Below are positions 17,161 through 25,560 of a stretch of DNA of 64,000 bases, piece after piece; position 1 is the stretch's first letter; each line of letters begins with the position of its first letter. Origin of the DNA: Mycoplana rhizolycopersici (GTDB taxonomy: Bacteria > Pseudomonadota > Alphaproteobacteria > Rhizobiales > Rhizobiaceae); the NCBI RefSeq assembly GCF_013378445.1, contig NZ_JABXYK010000001.1:62001-126000 (forward strand). The letters are read 5' to 3'. A program made the translations under genes and the position numbers. The notes below the pieces were generated by a model. That model saw nothing but the letters and a program-made list of their open reading frames with translations. It had not been told where the DNA came from and made no database searches.

Positions 17161-18110
17161 ACGACCCGTCCGCCGTCCGGATCGAAGCCTTTCTGGAGAT
17201 GATGAGCGCCGAGCGCGGGGCTGCCGCGAACACGCTCACCTCCTACGAACGCGACCTTGAGGACGTCCGCTCGTTCCTGATGGAACGGTCCGTGCGGATG
17301 ATCGACGCTGCGCCGGACGACCTGCGGGCCTATCTGGCCCATCTCGCGCGCCAGGGGTTCAAGGCATCCTCGCAGGCCCGCCGGCTCTCTGCACTGCGTC
17401 AGTTCTACAAGTTCCTCTATGCCGAAGGCATGCGCGGAGACGACCCCACCGGCATTCTCGACGCACCGCGAAAAGAGCGCTCGCTGCCGAAGACGCTCTC
17501 AACCGACGATGTAACGAGATTGATCGGTCTCGCGGAGCAGGAAGCGGCCGCGCCCGGAGATAACCATCTGCAGCGTCTGCGCATGTGCGCGCTGGTGGAG
17601 CTTTTGTATGCGACTGGAATGCGGGTGAGCGAACTCGTCTCGCTGCCGGCAACCGTGCTGGCCCAGAGCGGGCGCTTCCTGGTCATCAAGGGCAAGGGCA
17701 GCAAGGAACGCCTCGTGCCGTTGTCGCGCTCGGCAATCGCGGCGCTGCAGGCCTATGGGGCGGCGCTTGCGGCCGACCGCGAAGGAGGGGGGGATCAGAA
17801 GGAGAGCGGCTTTCTCTTTCCTTCGGCAGGCAAGGAGGGTCATTTGCCCCGCCAGGTGTTTGCCCGCGACCTGAAGGCGCTCGCATCGCGCGCCGGCATC
17901 CGGGCCGCCACGCTCTCCCCTCATGTGATCCGCCACGCCTTCGCCAGCCATCTTTTGCAGAACGGCGCCGACCTTCGGGCGGTGCAGGAACTGCTCGGCC
18001 ATTCAGACATTTCAACCACGCAGATATACACACATGTGTTGGAAGAGCGCCTTCATCAGCTGGTGCAGGAACACCACCCCCTTGCCAAACAGGCAAAAAA
18101 CCGGGAATAG
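17157..18110 (+). CDS. xerD: Site-specific tyrosine recombinase XerD
   Basis: A 317-residue recombinase that, with XerC and FtsK, resolves chromosome dimers at dif during division. The N-terminal SAM-like DNA-binding domain (residues ~8-95) is followed by the catalytic domain with R156 (ATGMRVSEL), K180, H256-x-x-R259 ([13 protein letters not shown]), H282 ([15 protein letters not shown]) and the nucleophile Y291. All catalytic residues are present. The start overlaps the stop of the small membrane protein. It could be a phage-type integrase only in principle: the position beside aroK and accA is the usual chromosomal one for XerD. Confidence 0.93.
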   Translation: MNDPSAVRIEAFLEMMSAERGAAANTLTSYERDLEDVRSFLMERSVRMIDAAPDDLRAYLAHLARQGFKASSQARRLSALRQFYKFLYAEGMRGDDPTGILDAPRKERSLPKTLSTDDVTRLIGLAEQEAAAPGDNHLQRLRMCALVELLYATGMRVSELVSLPATVLAQSGRFLVIKGKGSKERLVPLSRSAIAALQAYGAALAADREGGGDQKESGFLFPSAGKEGHLPRQVFARDLKALASRAGIRAATLSPHVIRHAFASHLLQNGADLRAVQELLGHSDISTTQIYTHVLEERLHQLVQEHHPLAKQAKNRE

Positions 18111-18187
18111 AGCCGCCATTCCGCCGCTATCGCCTGTGATAGGTCGCGCGACGGAAGAGTTGGAGCAAACGATCGGAAACGCATCTC

Positions 18188-19141
18188 ATGCACAATTACC
18201 TCGACTTCGAAAAACCAATCTCGGACCTCGAAGGCAAGATCCACGAGCTGCGCAAGCTCGCCGAAGAGGACGAGAGCATCGACACGTCGGACGAGGTTGG
18301 TCGGCTTGAGGCTCGCTCGCGCGAGGCGATGGTCGACATCTACTCAAAGCTGACGCCCTGGCAGAAGACGCAGGTCGCGCGCCATCCGCAGCGCCCGCAC
18401 TTTCTCGACTACTCGGCGAAGCTCTTCGAAGAGTTCACCCCGCTTGCCGGCGACCGAAAGTTTGCCGAGGACGAGGCGATCCAGGCAGGTCTCGGCCGTT
18501 TTCGCGGCCAGTCGGTCGCCATCATCGGCCAGGAGAAGGGCAACGACACCAAGTCGCGCCTGCGTCACAATTTCGGCAGCGCGCGACCGGAAGGTTACCG
18601 CAAGGCGATCCGCGTGATGGAGATGGCAGACCGCTTCGGCCTGCCGATCGTCACGCTCGTCGACACTGCCGGCGCCTATCCCGGCATCGGCGCCGAAGAG
18701 CGCGGACAGGCCGAAGCGATCGCCCGCTCGACCGAGATGTGTCTGAACGTGAAGGTACCGATCGTCTCGATCATCCTCGGCGAAGGCGGCTCGGGCGGAG
18801 CCATCGCGATCGCGACCGGCGACCGCGTCTACATGCTGCAGCACGCGATCTACAGCGTGATCTCGCCGGAGGGCGCCGCCTCGATCCTGTGGCGCGACTC
18901 CACGCGCGCGAAGGAAGCGGCAAGCAACATGAAGATCACCGCCGACGACCTGAAGGCGCTGGGCATCATCGACGGCATCATCCAGGAACCGGTCGGCGGC
19001 GCCCATCGCGATCCTGAAGCTGTGATCGCTGCGACCGGAAACGTGATCGCCGATGCGCTGCGCGATCTCTCCGCAAAGCCGGGCGACCAGCTGCGCCGCG
19101 ACCGCCGCCAGCGCTATCTGGACATCGGTCGGCAGCTCTGA
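18188..19141 (+). CDS. accA: Acetyl-CoA carboxylase carboxyltransferase alpha
   Basis: A 317-residue subunit of the carboxyltransferase that, with AccD, moves CO2 from carboxybiotin to acetyl-CoA, giving malonyl-CoA for fatty acid synthesis. The N-terminal coiled-coil region starts MHNYLDFEKPISDLEGKI. The crotonase-like core contains TLVDTAGAYPGIGAEERGQ and ILGEGGSGGAIAIATGD, the oxyanion-hole glycines, with YSVISPEGAASILW further on. Length is typical. It has a clear terminator at 19176-19214. AccD lies elsewhere, as is usual. Confidence 0.97.
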   Translation: MHNYLDFEKPISDLEGKIHELRKLAEEDESIDTSDEVGRLEARSREAMVDIYSKLTPWQKTQVARHPQRPHFLDYSAKLFEEFTPLAGDRKFAEDEAIQAGLGRFRGQSVAIIGQEKGNDTKSRLRHNFGSARPEGYRKAIRVMEMADRFGLPIVTLVDTAGAYPGIGAEERGQAEAIARSTEMCLNVKVPIVSIILGEGGSGGAIAIATGDRVYMLQHAIYSVISPEGAASILWRDSTRAKEAASNMKITADDLKALGIIDGIIQEPVGGAHRDPEAVIAATGNVIADALRDLSAKPGDQLRRDRRQRYLDIGRQL

Positions 19142-19175
19142 CGGGTAGGCACGCCGAAGGAATTTGCGACGGTTG

Positions 19176-19214
19176 CGGGAATATGGCCAAATCTTGGACA
19201 TATTCCCGTGTTTT
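19176..19214 (+). terminator. Hairpin terminator after accA
   Basis: CGGGAATATG and CATATTCCCG form a perfect 10-bp stem around a 13-nt loop, followed by TGTTTT. It lies 34 bp after the accA stop. Confidence 0.75.
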
Positions 19215-19344
19215 CAGCATATCCACAGATCGCGGCCCGCGCGAAGATTTCCCGTTTACACTGCATTAAGTATAAGCGGGCATGATTCCGCGTCCGCCGC
19301 GCCGGTGTGACGAACTGCCTTACCAGCTATTTTGGAACTGACGC

Positions 19345-20889
19345 ATGCGCCTCAAGGTACTCGCCGCTGTTTCATTGATCGCCCTGACCGTCGCGGGCTG
19401 CACCAACGACACGCTGGACGATGTCGGCAACGGCGTCGACGTGCGCAAGGTTTCCAACAAGACGCAATACCAGCTTTCTGGCCAGGTTCTTTCGAAGATG
19501 GCGTCGATGAACATCGACCGCAATGCGCCGGTCACGTTCCGCATCTTCAAGGAGGAGGGCAGGCTCGAGGTCTGGAAGGCCGACCGCTCCAACCGGTTCC
19601 AGATGATCAAGAGCTACCAGATCTGTGCCTGGTCGGGCAAACTGGGCCCGAAGATCAAGGAAGGCGACCGGCAGGCGCCGGAGGGCTTCTATCCGCTCGG
19701 CCCCCAGCACCTGAACCCGAACTCCCAGTATTACCTGGCGATCAATACGGGTTTCCCGAACCGCTTCGACCAGTCCAACGGCTTCTTCGGCACCAACCTG
19801 ATGATCCATGGTGCATGCTCGTCATCCGGCTGCTACTCCATGACCGACGAGCAGATCATCGAGATCTTCGCGTTCGCCCGCGACGCCTTCAAGGGCGGAC
19901 AGAAGGCGATCCAGCTCCAGGCGTACCCCTTCCGCATGACCGCGGAGAACATGGCGCGTCACCGCGACAATCCCAATATCGAATTCTGGAAGATGCTGAA
20001 GGTCGGCTACGACCATTTCCAGCTGACCAAGCGCCCGCCGGAAGTCGCCGTCTGCGACAAGAAGTATGTCTTCAATCAGGTCAAGGCCGACGGGACCCCG
20101 TTTGCCGGCGGCCAGTGCGACGGGATTTCTAACGCGCCACAATTGCAGGCAGCCCTGGCAGCCAATGAAAAATCCTATGCTGCCGAATATGCCAAGGCCA
20201 TGAAGAAGTACGACGGCACCGTCTGGCTGGAGCCCTCGGAAGCCCAGCGCAAGGCGATCGTCGCCGACAAGCGCAAGGGCCGCGAACTCGCCTATGCACC
20301 GACCGGCAACTCGATCGACGCCGGCAAGCTCATGACGGTGCGCGAGATCGAAGCCCAGAAGAAGAGGGCCGAAGAGGAAGCGCAGCGCAAGATCGAGATG
20401 GCCGAGAGGGCCAAGCAGCAGGAGGAAGCGCGCAAGGCAGCCGAGCTTAAGAAGCTCGCAGACGACGTCGCCGCGCAGAAGGCACAGCAAACGGCTGGCG
20501 CCGACGTCGCCGTCCCGAGCGCCAATCCCGGCATAGCCTCCGTCCAGGCGGAAACAGAGGCGGCGAGGAAGCCGTTCTGGAAGCTCTGGTCCAGCAAGGG
20601 TACCGCAGCGTCGGGCGCCTCCGGCGAAGCGACTGCGACTGCGACGACGAGCGCTTCCGTCCCAGCTCCGACTCAAAGCAACGCCGCCGACGCTCCCGTG
20701 ACCACCGGCGCCGTTGCGGATACACCCCGGCAACAGGAACAGCCGGTCGCGCCTCAGCCAGCTGAGGCTGCGGCCGCGGATGCTGGTGCTGGCGCCGAAA
20801 GTAGCGAAAGCGTTGCACCTGCGGAAACGACGGCGGACGCGAGCGGATCGCAAGAGGTGCCCTTCTGGAAATTCTGGAAGAAGCAATGA
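19345..20889 (+). CDS. YafK-type L,D-transpeptidase-fold lipoprotein
   Basis: A 514-residue lipoprotein: signal peptide with lipobox LTVAGC (C19). The catalytic YkuD-type domain covers about residues 75-200, with the motif HGACSSSGCYSM (H155, S161, C163 as nucleophile) in the arrangement of E. coli YafK/DpaA, which acts on peptidoglycan cross-links or releases Braun lipoprotein. After about residue 320 comes a long charged coiled coil (RAEEEAQRKIEMAERAKQQEE), then an Ala/Thr/Ser/Pro-rich tail. The tail carries two related aromatic motifs, PFWKLW near residue 410 and PFWKFW at the very C terminus. Its stop overlaps the TusA-like start (ATGA). Function on peptidoglycan is inferred. Confidence 0.85.
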   Translation: MRLKVLAAVSLIALTVAGCTNDTLDDVGNGVDVRKVSNKTQYQLSGQVLSKMASMNIDRNAPVTFRIFKEEGRLEVWKADRSNRFQMIKSYQICAWSGKLGPKIKEGDRQAPEGFYPLGPQHLNPNSQYYLAINTGFPNRFDQSNGFFGTNLMIHGACSSSGCYSMTDEQIIEIFAFARDAFKGGQKAIQLQAYPFRMTAENMARHRDNPNIEFWKMLKVGYDHFQLTKRPPEVAVCDKKYVFNQVKADGTPFAGGQCDGISNAPQLQAALAANEKSYAAEYAKAMKKYDGTVWLEPSEAQRKAIVADKRKGRELAYAPTGNSIDAGKLMTVREIEAQKKRAEEEAQRKIEMAERAKQQEEARKAAELKKLADDVAAQKAQQTAGADVAVPSANPGIASVQAETEAARKPFWKLWSSKGTAASGASGEATATATTSASVPAPTQSNAADAPVTTGAVADTPRQQEQPVAPQPAEAAAADAGAGAESSESVAPAETTADASGSQEVPFWKFWKKQ

Positions 20890-21137
20890 CCGCGGCCGCG
20901 AGCGGCGCGAACGAAGTCTACGACCTCAAGGGGCTGAAATGCCCGTTGCCGGTTCTAAGGACGCGCAAGCGCCTGGAGCAACTGCCTGCCGGCGCCTCGC
21001 TCTGGATCGAGACCACGGACCCGCTGGCGGTGATCGACATTCCGCATTTTTGCAACGAGTACGGCCACACCCTCATGGCGGACGAGCCTATCGACGGCGG
21101 GCACCGCTTCCTGATCCGTAAGGGGAACGCGGCCTGA
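20886..21137 (+). CDS. TusA-family sulfur carrier protein
   Basis: An 83-residue protein with the TusA/SirA/YedF fold. The sulfur-carrying cysteine is C19 in KCPLPVLRTRKRLEQL, the CPxP-type signature. C-terminal TDPLAVIDIPHFCNEYGHTL is normal for the family. Such proteins pass persulfide sulfur to tRNA thiolation, molybdenum cofactor or dissimilatory systems; which one here cannot be told. The start overlaps the stop of the L,D-transpeptidase-like gene, so it is translationally coupled, although the functions seem unrelated. Confidence 0.88.
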   Translation: MTAAASGANEVYDLKGLKCPLPVLRTRKRLEQLPAGASLWIETTDPLAVIDIPHFCNEYGHTLMADEPIDGGHRFLIRKGNAA

Positions 21138-21224
21138 CGCAGGTCCCTGTGTAACCATTGCATTGCCGGTATCCGATCCTGCCGTGCCTGTGTACAGTCG
21201 CCCACGACACATGCTGGAACCTTC

Positions 21225-22715
21225 ATGACCTCATCGGCCGCATTTCTCCGCTCAAGCCTGCTCATGCTGGGCCTGGGCATCCTCCTTCTCCTGGGCATCG
21301 TCGGCTATTCCCTGTGGCTCGTCGAAGTCAACCGGTCCTACTCCGACGAGACTGCCTCCCTTCGCCGCGTCCGAAGCGCCATCATCGGCGTACTGACGAC
21401 GGTACAGGACGCCGAGACGGGGCAGCGCGGTTACCTTCTCTCCCGGGAAAGATCCTATCTCGCGCCCTACGACAAGGCCGTCGCAGACCTGCCCGCACGG
21501 TGGAAGGCGCTGGAGGAAAATCTCGGTCCCCGGCCGGACTACGCGTCTCAACTGGACGAACTGAAGCGCTCTGTCGACGGCAAGATGACCGAGCTGGCCA
21601 ATAGCGTAAGCCTGGCGAAGCAGGGCAGGTTCGATGAGGCCTATGCGCTTTTAGGGACGGATGCCGGTCTGCGGCTGATGAACCACATCCGGGAAATCCT
21701 CAACGGATTTCTGGAGCACACCGACGACCAGCTACGCGTGGTGATCGAGAGGCAGCTTGCGGCGGCAGACAATCTGCAATGGGTCACGATCGGCGGTGCG
21801 ATTGCGATTATCACCGTGCTCGGTGGTGCAATTCTGGTTATTTTCCAGCACGTACGCGACCTGGCCCGGGCACGGGAGGAAGTCATCGCGCTCAATGCGG
21901 GACTGGAGGAACGAGTGAACGAGCGGACGCAGGACCTCATCCGGGCCAACCAGGAGATCCAGCGTTTCGCCTACATCGTCACCCATGACCTGCGCGCGCC
22001 TTTGGTCAACATCATGGGCTTCCTGAGCGAGCTTGAAACGTCGCTGAAACCCCTTACGGCATACGTGATGGCGGACGAGCATGCGCCCAGCGAAGATGAT
22101 ATCCGCGAGGCTAGGCTCGCCGTCACCGAGGACCTGCCGGAGGCGATGGGCTTCATCCGCTCCTCGACGCGGAAGATGGATGCGCTGATCAACGCGATCC
22201 TGAAGATCTCGCGCGACGGCCGGCGCAAGCTGCAGCCCGAGCGCATCGACGTGAAGTCGCTGATCGAAGCCAGCGTCGCCTCCGTCCAGCACCAACTGGC
22301 CGAACAGGGCGGCAAGGCGACGATCTCCGGCCATCTCGGCGCCATCGTGACAGACCGCTTTTCCCTGGAGCAGATTTTCGGCAATCTGTTCGACAATGCG
22401 GTGAAGTACCAGATGCCCGGCCGGCCGCTGACGCTTTCGATCGCACTTCGCCCGCATGGTCCGCGACAGGTCAGGATCGCCGTGACGGACAATGGCCGCG
22501 GCATCGGCGATCAGGATCGCGAACGGGTTTTCGAGCTCTTTCGCCGCGCGGGCGAGCAGGACCAGCCGGGCGAAGGCATCGGACTTGCGCATGTGCGTTC
22601 GTTAATACGGAATTTGGGTGGAGACGTTACGGTGGAGTCCGAACTGGGCCGCGGCAGCACGTTCATACTGACGCTGCCGACCGATCTCACCAAAGTCTTC
22701 AGGAGCACCGAATAA
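21225..22715 (+). CDS. CHASE3 sensor histidine kinase
   Basis: A 496-residue inner-membrane kinase. One membrane helix (residues ~10-32) is followed by a periplasmic CHASE3 domain (about 38-175; the typical TTVQDAETGQRGYLLS), a second helix (~186-208), a short coiled coil, a HisKA dimerisation domain with the phosphorylated histidine in YIVTHDLRAPLVN, and a HATPase_c domain with N box NLFDNAVKYQ, VTDNGRGIG and GEGIGLAHV. The C-terminal half resembles phytochrome-type kinases that pair with Rcp1-like regulators. Its TAA overlaps the next start (TAATG), so the next gene is the obvious partner. The signal is unknown. Confidence 0.9.
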   Translation: MTSSAAFLRSSLLMLGLGILLLLGIVGYSLWLVEVNRSYSDETASLRRVRSAIIGVLTTVQDAETGQRGYLLSRERSYLAPYDKAVADLPARWKALEENLGPRPDYASQLDELKRSVDGKMTELANSVSLAKQGRFDEAYALLGTDAGLRLMNHIREILNGFLEHTDDQLRVVIERQLAAADNLQWVTIGGAIAIITVLGGAILVIFQHVRDLARAREEVIALNAGLEERVNERTQDLIRANQEIQRFAYIVTHDLRAPLVNIMGFLSELETSLKPLTAYVMADEHAPSEDDIREARLAVTEDLPEAMGFIRSSTRKMDALINAILKISRDGRRKLQPERIDVKSLIEASVASVQHQLAEQGGKATISGHLGAIVTDRFSLEQIFGNLFDNAVKYQMPGRPLTLSIALRPHGPRQVRIAVTDNGRGIGDQDRERVFELFRRAGEQDQPGEGIGLAHVRSLIRNLGGDVTVESELGRGSTFILTLPTDLTKVFRSTE

Positions 22716-23152
22716 TGAAAGCCACGGGTCAGGAAGTCACCATCGTCATGATCGAGGACGACGAGGGCCATGCGCGCCTCATCGAAAAGAACGTCCGCCG
22801 CGCCGGCGTTCACAACGAAATCGTGCCGTTCACACTTGGCAGCAAGGCGCTGGACTTCATTCTCGGCGAGAAGCGCGACGGTCTGGCCAACAAGGACCGC
22901 TACCTGCTCGTCCTTCTCGACCTGAACCTGCCGGACATGTCCGGCATCGACATCCTTCAGCAGATCAAGAGCAACGAGCATTCGCGTCGCCTGCCCGTCG
23001 TCGTCCTGACCACGACCGACGACGAGCGCGAGATCCAGAAATGCTACGATCTCGGCGCCAACGTCTACATAACCAAGCCCGTCGACTATGAGGGTTTCGC
23101 AACCGCGATCCGCAATCTCGGGCTCTTTTTCTCGGTGATACAGGTTCCATGA
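22715..23152 (+). CDS. Single-domain response regulator (Rcp1-like)
   Basis: A 145-residue REC domain without an output domain. The acidic pocket is IEDDEGH (E14, D15, D16), the phosphorylated residue is D69 in VLLDLNLPDMSG, T is in VVLTTTDDE, and the conserved lysine is in YITKPVDYEGF. The extra loop LGEKRDGLANKDRY before the phosphorylation site is typical of Rcp1-type regulators that pair with phytochrome-like kinases. It overlaps both neighbours by start/stop codons, so it lies between two kinases in one translated string and could pass phosphate between them. Confidence 0.92.
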   Translation: MKATGQEVTIVMIEDDEGHARLIEKNVRRAGVHNEIVPFTLGSKALDFILGEKRDGLANKDRYLLVLLDLNLPDMSGIDILQQIKSNEHSRRLPVVVLTTTDDEREIQKCYDLGANVYITKPVDYEGFATAIRNLGLFFSVIQVP

Positions 23153-24189
23153 CCGCAAGCCGCAAAGTTCGTGTTCTCTACGTGGACGACGACCCGGCGC
23201 TGGCGCGGCTGGCGAGCAAGGTGCTTGCCCGCAGCGACTTCGAGGTCGTGCATGCCCCCTCGATATCGGCTGGCCTCGACCTGTTCGGCACGGAGGAATT
23301 CGCAGCCGTCGTCCTCGACCATCATTTCGAGAATCAGACCGGATTGAACTTCCTCGAAGCCGTCGCCGGAAGTCCTTCCAAGGCACCGATCCTCTACGTG
23401 ACCGGCTCCAGCGACGCCGAAGTCGCGATCAAGGCGCTGAAGGGCGGGGCGGCCGACTATGTGATGAAGTCGGCTACCGACGATTTCTTCCCGCTGCTTG
23501 CCAGCGCACTGGAGCAGGCCTTGGAGAATGCGCGGCTTCGCAACGCCAAGGAAGAAGCAGATCGGCAGCTCCTGATCGCCAAGGAGCGGGCCGAGCTACT
23601 GCTGTCGGAGATGAACCATCGCATCGCAAACAGCCTGTCCCTGGTGTCGGCGATGATCCGCATGCAGGTGCAGATCGCAACGAGCGAGGAGACCAGGACG
23701 GCGCTCTCGGAGACGCAGAGCCGAATTTCAGCGATCGCCGGCGTTCACCGCAGCCTCTACACTTCCGATAAGGTGGAGGCGGTGGAACTGGGCGCCTACA
23801 TGAGCTCAATCATCGCCGAATTCCAGCGCACCAGCGGCTTTGCAAACGCCATCACGGTCCGCTCCGATATCGCCAATATCACCACGACAGCCGACAAGGC
23901 CGTGTCGCTTGGCGTGATCCTGACGGAACTTCTGACCAACGCGGCGAAATACGCCTATCCCGACGGCTGCGGCGAGGTGCGCGTCGTGCTGGGGACGAGC
24001 GGCGAGGATAGCCACCATCTTTCCGTCGAGGACGACGGTGTCGGCCATGATCGCAAGGAGCGTCCGAAGGGCACCGGCCTCGGCACCCGCCTGATCAACG
24101 CCATGGCGCTCACCCTCGGGGCGACGGTCGCAAACGAGCGGCCGGGCAAGACGTCCGGAACGTTTGTCGGCGTCATCTGGAAGCAGTAA
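23149..24189 (+). CDS. REC-HisKA_2/HWE hybrid kinase
   Basis: A 346-residue soluble protein with an N-terminal receiver domain (about 6-125; D57 in VVLDHHFENQTG, lysine in DYVMKSATDD) followed by a HisKA_2/HWE-type kinase: the histidine box is SEMNHRIANSLSLVSAMIRMQ near residue 158, the N box is ILTELLTNAAKYAYPDG, and the G boxes DDGVGH and GTGLGTRLI. This layout (receiver first, kinase second) is common in alphaproteobacteria, where such proteins sense the state of an upstream phosphorelay. Its ATG overlaps the stop of the preceding response regulator (ATGA). The three genes therefore probably form one pathway; the output is not encoded nearby. Confidence 0.9.
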   Translation: MTASRKVRVLYVDDDPALARLASKVLARSDFEVVHAPSISAGLDLFGTEEFAAVVLDHHFENQTGLNFLEAVAGSPSKAPILYVTGSSDAEVAIKALKGGAADYVMKSATDDFFPLLASALEQALENARLRNAKEEADRQLLIAKERAELLLSEMNHRIANSLSLVSAMIRMQVQIATSEETRTALSETQSRISAIAGVHRSLYTSDKVEAVELGAYMSSIIAEFQRTSGFANAITVRSDIANITTTADKAVSLGVILTELLTNAAKYAYPDGCGEVRVVLGTSGEDSHHLSVEDDGVGHDRKERPKGTGLGTRLINAMALTLGATVANERPGKTSGTFVGVIWKQ

Positions 24190-24237
24190 CCCATCGGAAC
24201 ATGAAGGCTGCGGGTCGCGCGCCATGGCGCGGCCGGC

Positions 24238-25440
24238 TCAGCGCATGCGCATGCCCGGCACCGCGAGCGGATTGTCCTCGAGTGCCGCTCGATCCGGCCG
24301 ATCTACGCGCGGCGTCCCGACAAACGCATCGAAGAGATCGCGCACAAACGCTTCGGGCAGGTCGTCTGTGATCAGCACCATGCGCGTACGTCGATCGGCC
24401 GGGTCGGGCCAGGCGGCAAGACGGTGCGGCGGATGGAACACGGCCTGAACGCCATGCAGGATCACCGGCCGTTCGGGATTGTCCGACAGCGCCACGATCG
24501 CCTTCATCCGCAGAAGCTTCTCACCATGCGCGGAACGCAAAAGATCGACGAACATGTCGAGCGCCATGGGTTCGATCGGCCGATCGTGCACGATCGCATA
24601 GGATCGGATCGAGGCGCTGTGGCGGTTCAGATCATGAGCGTGCTGGTGGCTGTGCCCGCCGCCATGCCCGTCATCGTGCGAATGCGCATGCTCGTGCTCG
24701 TGGGAATGGTCATGATCGTGGTGATGGTGACGGTGATGGTGATGGTGGTCGTGCCCGTCGCGGCCAACCTCGTCGTTGAGCCAGCGGCCGACATCGGCAA
24801 TCTTCGAGCCGGGATCGTAGAGCCCACAGGCGAGAAGCGATGGGCCGGTTGCGGCGGGATCATCGCCGTCGACGATCACAGCCCGCGGATTGAGGTCTAA
24901 GAGCGCACGTTTCAGCGCAGAAACCGTTTCCCCGTCGGAAAGTGTCGCCTTGCTCAGCACCAGGCGGTCGGCGACCGCGGCCTGCTTGACCGATTCCGGA
25001 TGATTGGCGAGCGTCGAAAGCCCGTTCACGGCATCGACCAGCGTGATGACCCCGTCGAGCCGGAACGAATGCGCGATCACCGGGTTGCCGATCACGGCCT
25101 GGATCACCGGCGCCGGATCGGCAAGGCCGGTGGTCTCGATCACCACCCGCTTCAGCGGCTTGATCTTGCCGGTCTGCATCCGGTCCATCAGGTCGGCCAG
25201 CGTATCAACCAGTTCGCCGCGAATGGTGCAGCACAGGCAGCCGTCGGCCAGCTCGATGATACCGTCGCTTGAGCGTTCGACCAGAAGATGATCGATGCCG
25301 ACCTCGCCGAACTCGTTGATGATGACGGCGGTATCGGTCAGGTCCGGATGCTTGAGCAGCCGGTTCAGGAGCGTCGTCTTTCCCGCGCCGAGAAACCCGG
25401 TCAGGATCGTGACCGGCACGGTGCGATCGGCAGCAGACAT
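24238..25440 (-). CDS. COG0523 GTPase (CobW/ZigA-like) with His-rich loop
   Basis: A 400-residue G3E-family GTPase. The P loop is GFLGAGKT (residues 15-22), the metal-binding CLCC is at 68-71 (DGCLCCTIRGEL), and the switch glutamate region is VIETTGLADPAPV. Between the GTPase and the C-terminal CobW_C domain is an extreme His/Asp stretch (about 230-270). Members insert or deliver metals; cobalamin CobW, zinc ZigA/YeiR and nitrile hydratase activators belong here. It is away from cobS/cobT and beside cell-wall genes, so zinc delivery is as likely as cobalt. No Zur box was recognised upstream. A repeat element (copy B) fills the 115-bp gap on its upstream side. Confidence 0.85.
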   Translation of the reverse strand: MSAADRTVPVTILTGFLGAGKTTLLNRLLKHPDLTDTAVIINEFGEVGIDHLLVERSSDGIIELADGCLCCTIRGELVDTLADLMDRMQTGKIKPLKRVVIETTGLADPAPVIQAVIGNPVIAHSFRLDGVITLVDAVNGLSTLANHPESVKQAAVADRLVLSKATLSDGETVSALKRALLDLNPRAVIVDGDDPAATGPSLLACGLYDPGSKIADVGRWLNDEVGRDGHDHHHHHRHHHHDHDHSHEHEHAHSHDDGHGGGHSHQHAHDLNRHSASIRSYAIVHDRPIEPMALDMFVDLLRSAHGEKLLRMKAIVALSDNPERPVILHGVQAVFHPPHRLAAWPDPADRRTRMVLITDDLPEAFVRDLFDAFVGTPRVDRPDRAALEDNPLAVPGMRMR

Positions 25441-25457
25441 GTCGAAACCCTGTCTTT

Positions 25458-25560
25458 GAGTTTGTCAGGGAAAAGCCGAATCCGGGTTTTCCCGAAGATA
25501 CAAACGAACTAAATAGCCTTGGAGGCTGCCTGATTCAGAATGAACCAGGCAAACTCTAGA
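25458..25560. repeat. Two-hairpin palindromic element, copy B
   Basis: About 100 bp related to 6052-6159. The ends GAGTTTG (25458) and CAAACTC (to 25556) are inverted; the first hairpin has GTTTGTC/TACAAAC with GGGAAAA/TTTTCCC inside; the second has GCCTG/CAGGC around ATTCAGAATGAAC. The right border CTAGA contains the TAG stop of the DD-carboxypeptidase read on the minus strand, just as copy A does for the EamA gene. The gap separates two genes of the same direction, so it may terminate carboxypeptidase transcription before the GTPase gene. Confidence 0.75.

Noticed and set aside
17157-18110. xerD as the integrase of a mobile element
   Set aside because: All features and its position by aroK and accA fit the chromosomal dimer-resolution recombinase, and no island borders surround it.
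19220-19232. A DnaA-box-like TATCCACAG after accA
   Set aside because: A single imperfect 9-mer without a cluster, AT-rich unwinding region or dnaA/hem neighbours is not evidence of an origin.
24221-24234. Perfect 14-bp palindrome CGCGCCATGGCGCG between convergent genes
   Set aside because: Made of common GC-rich words, with no T-run and no second copy; probably chance.
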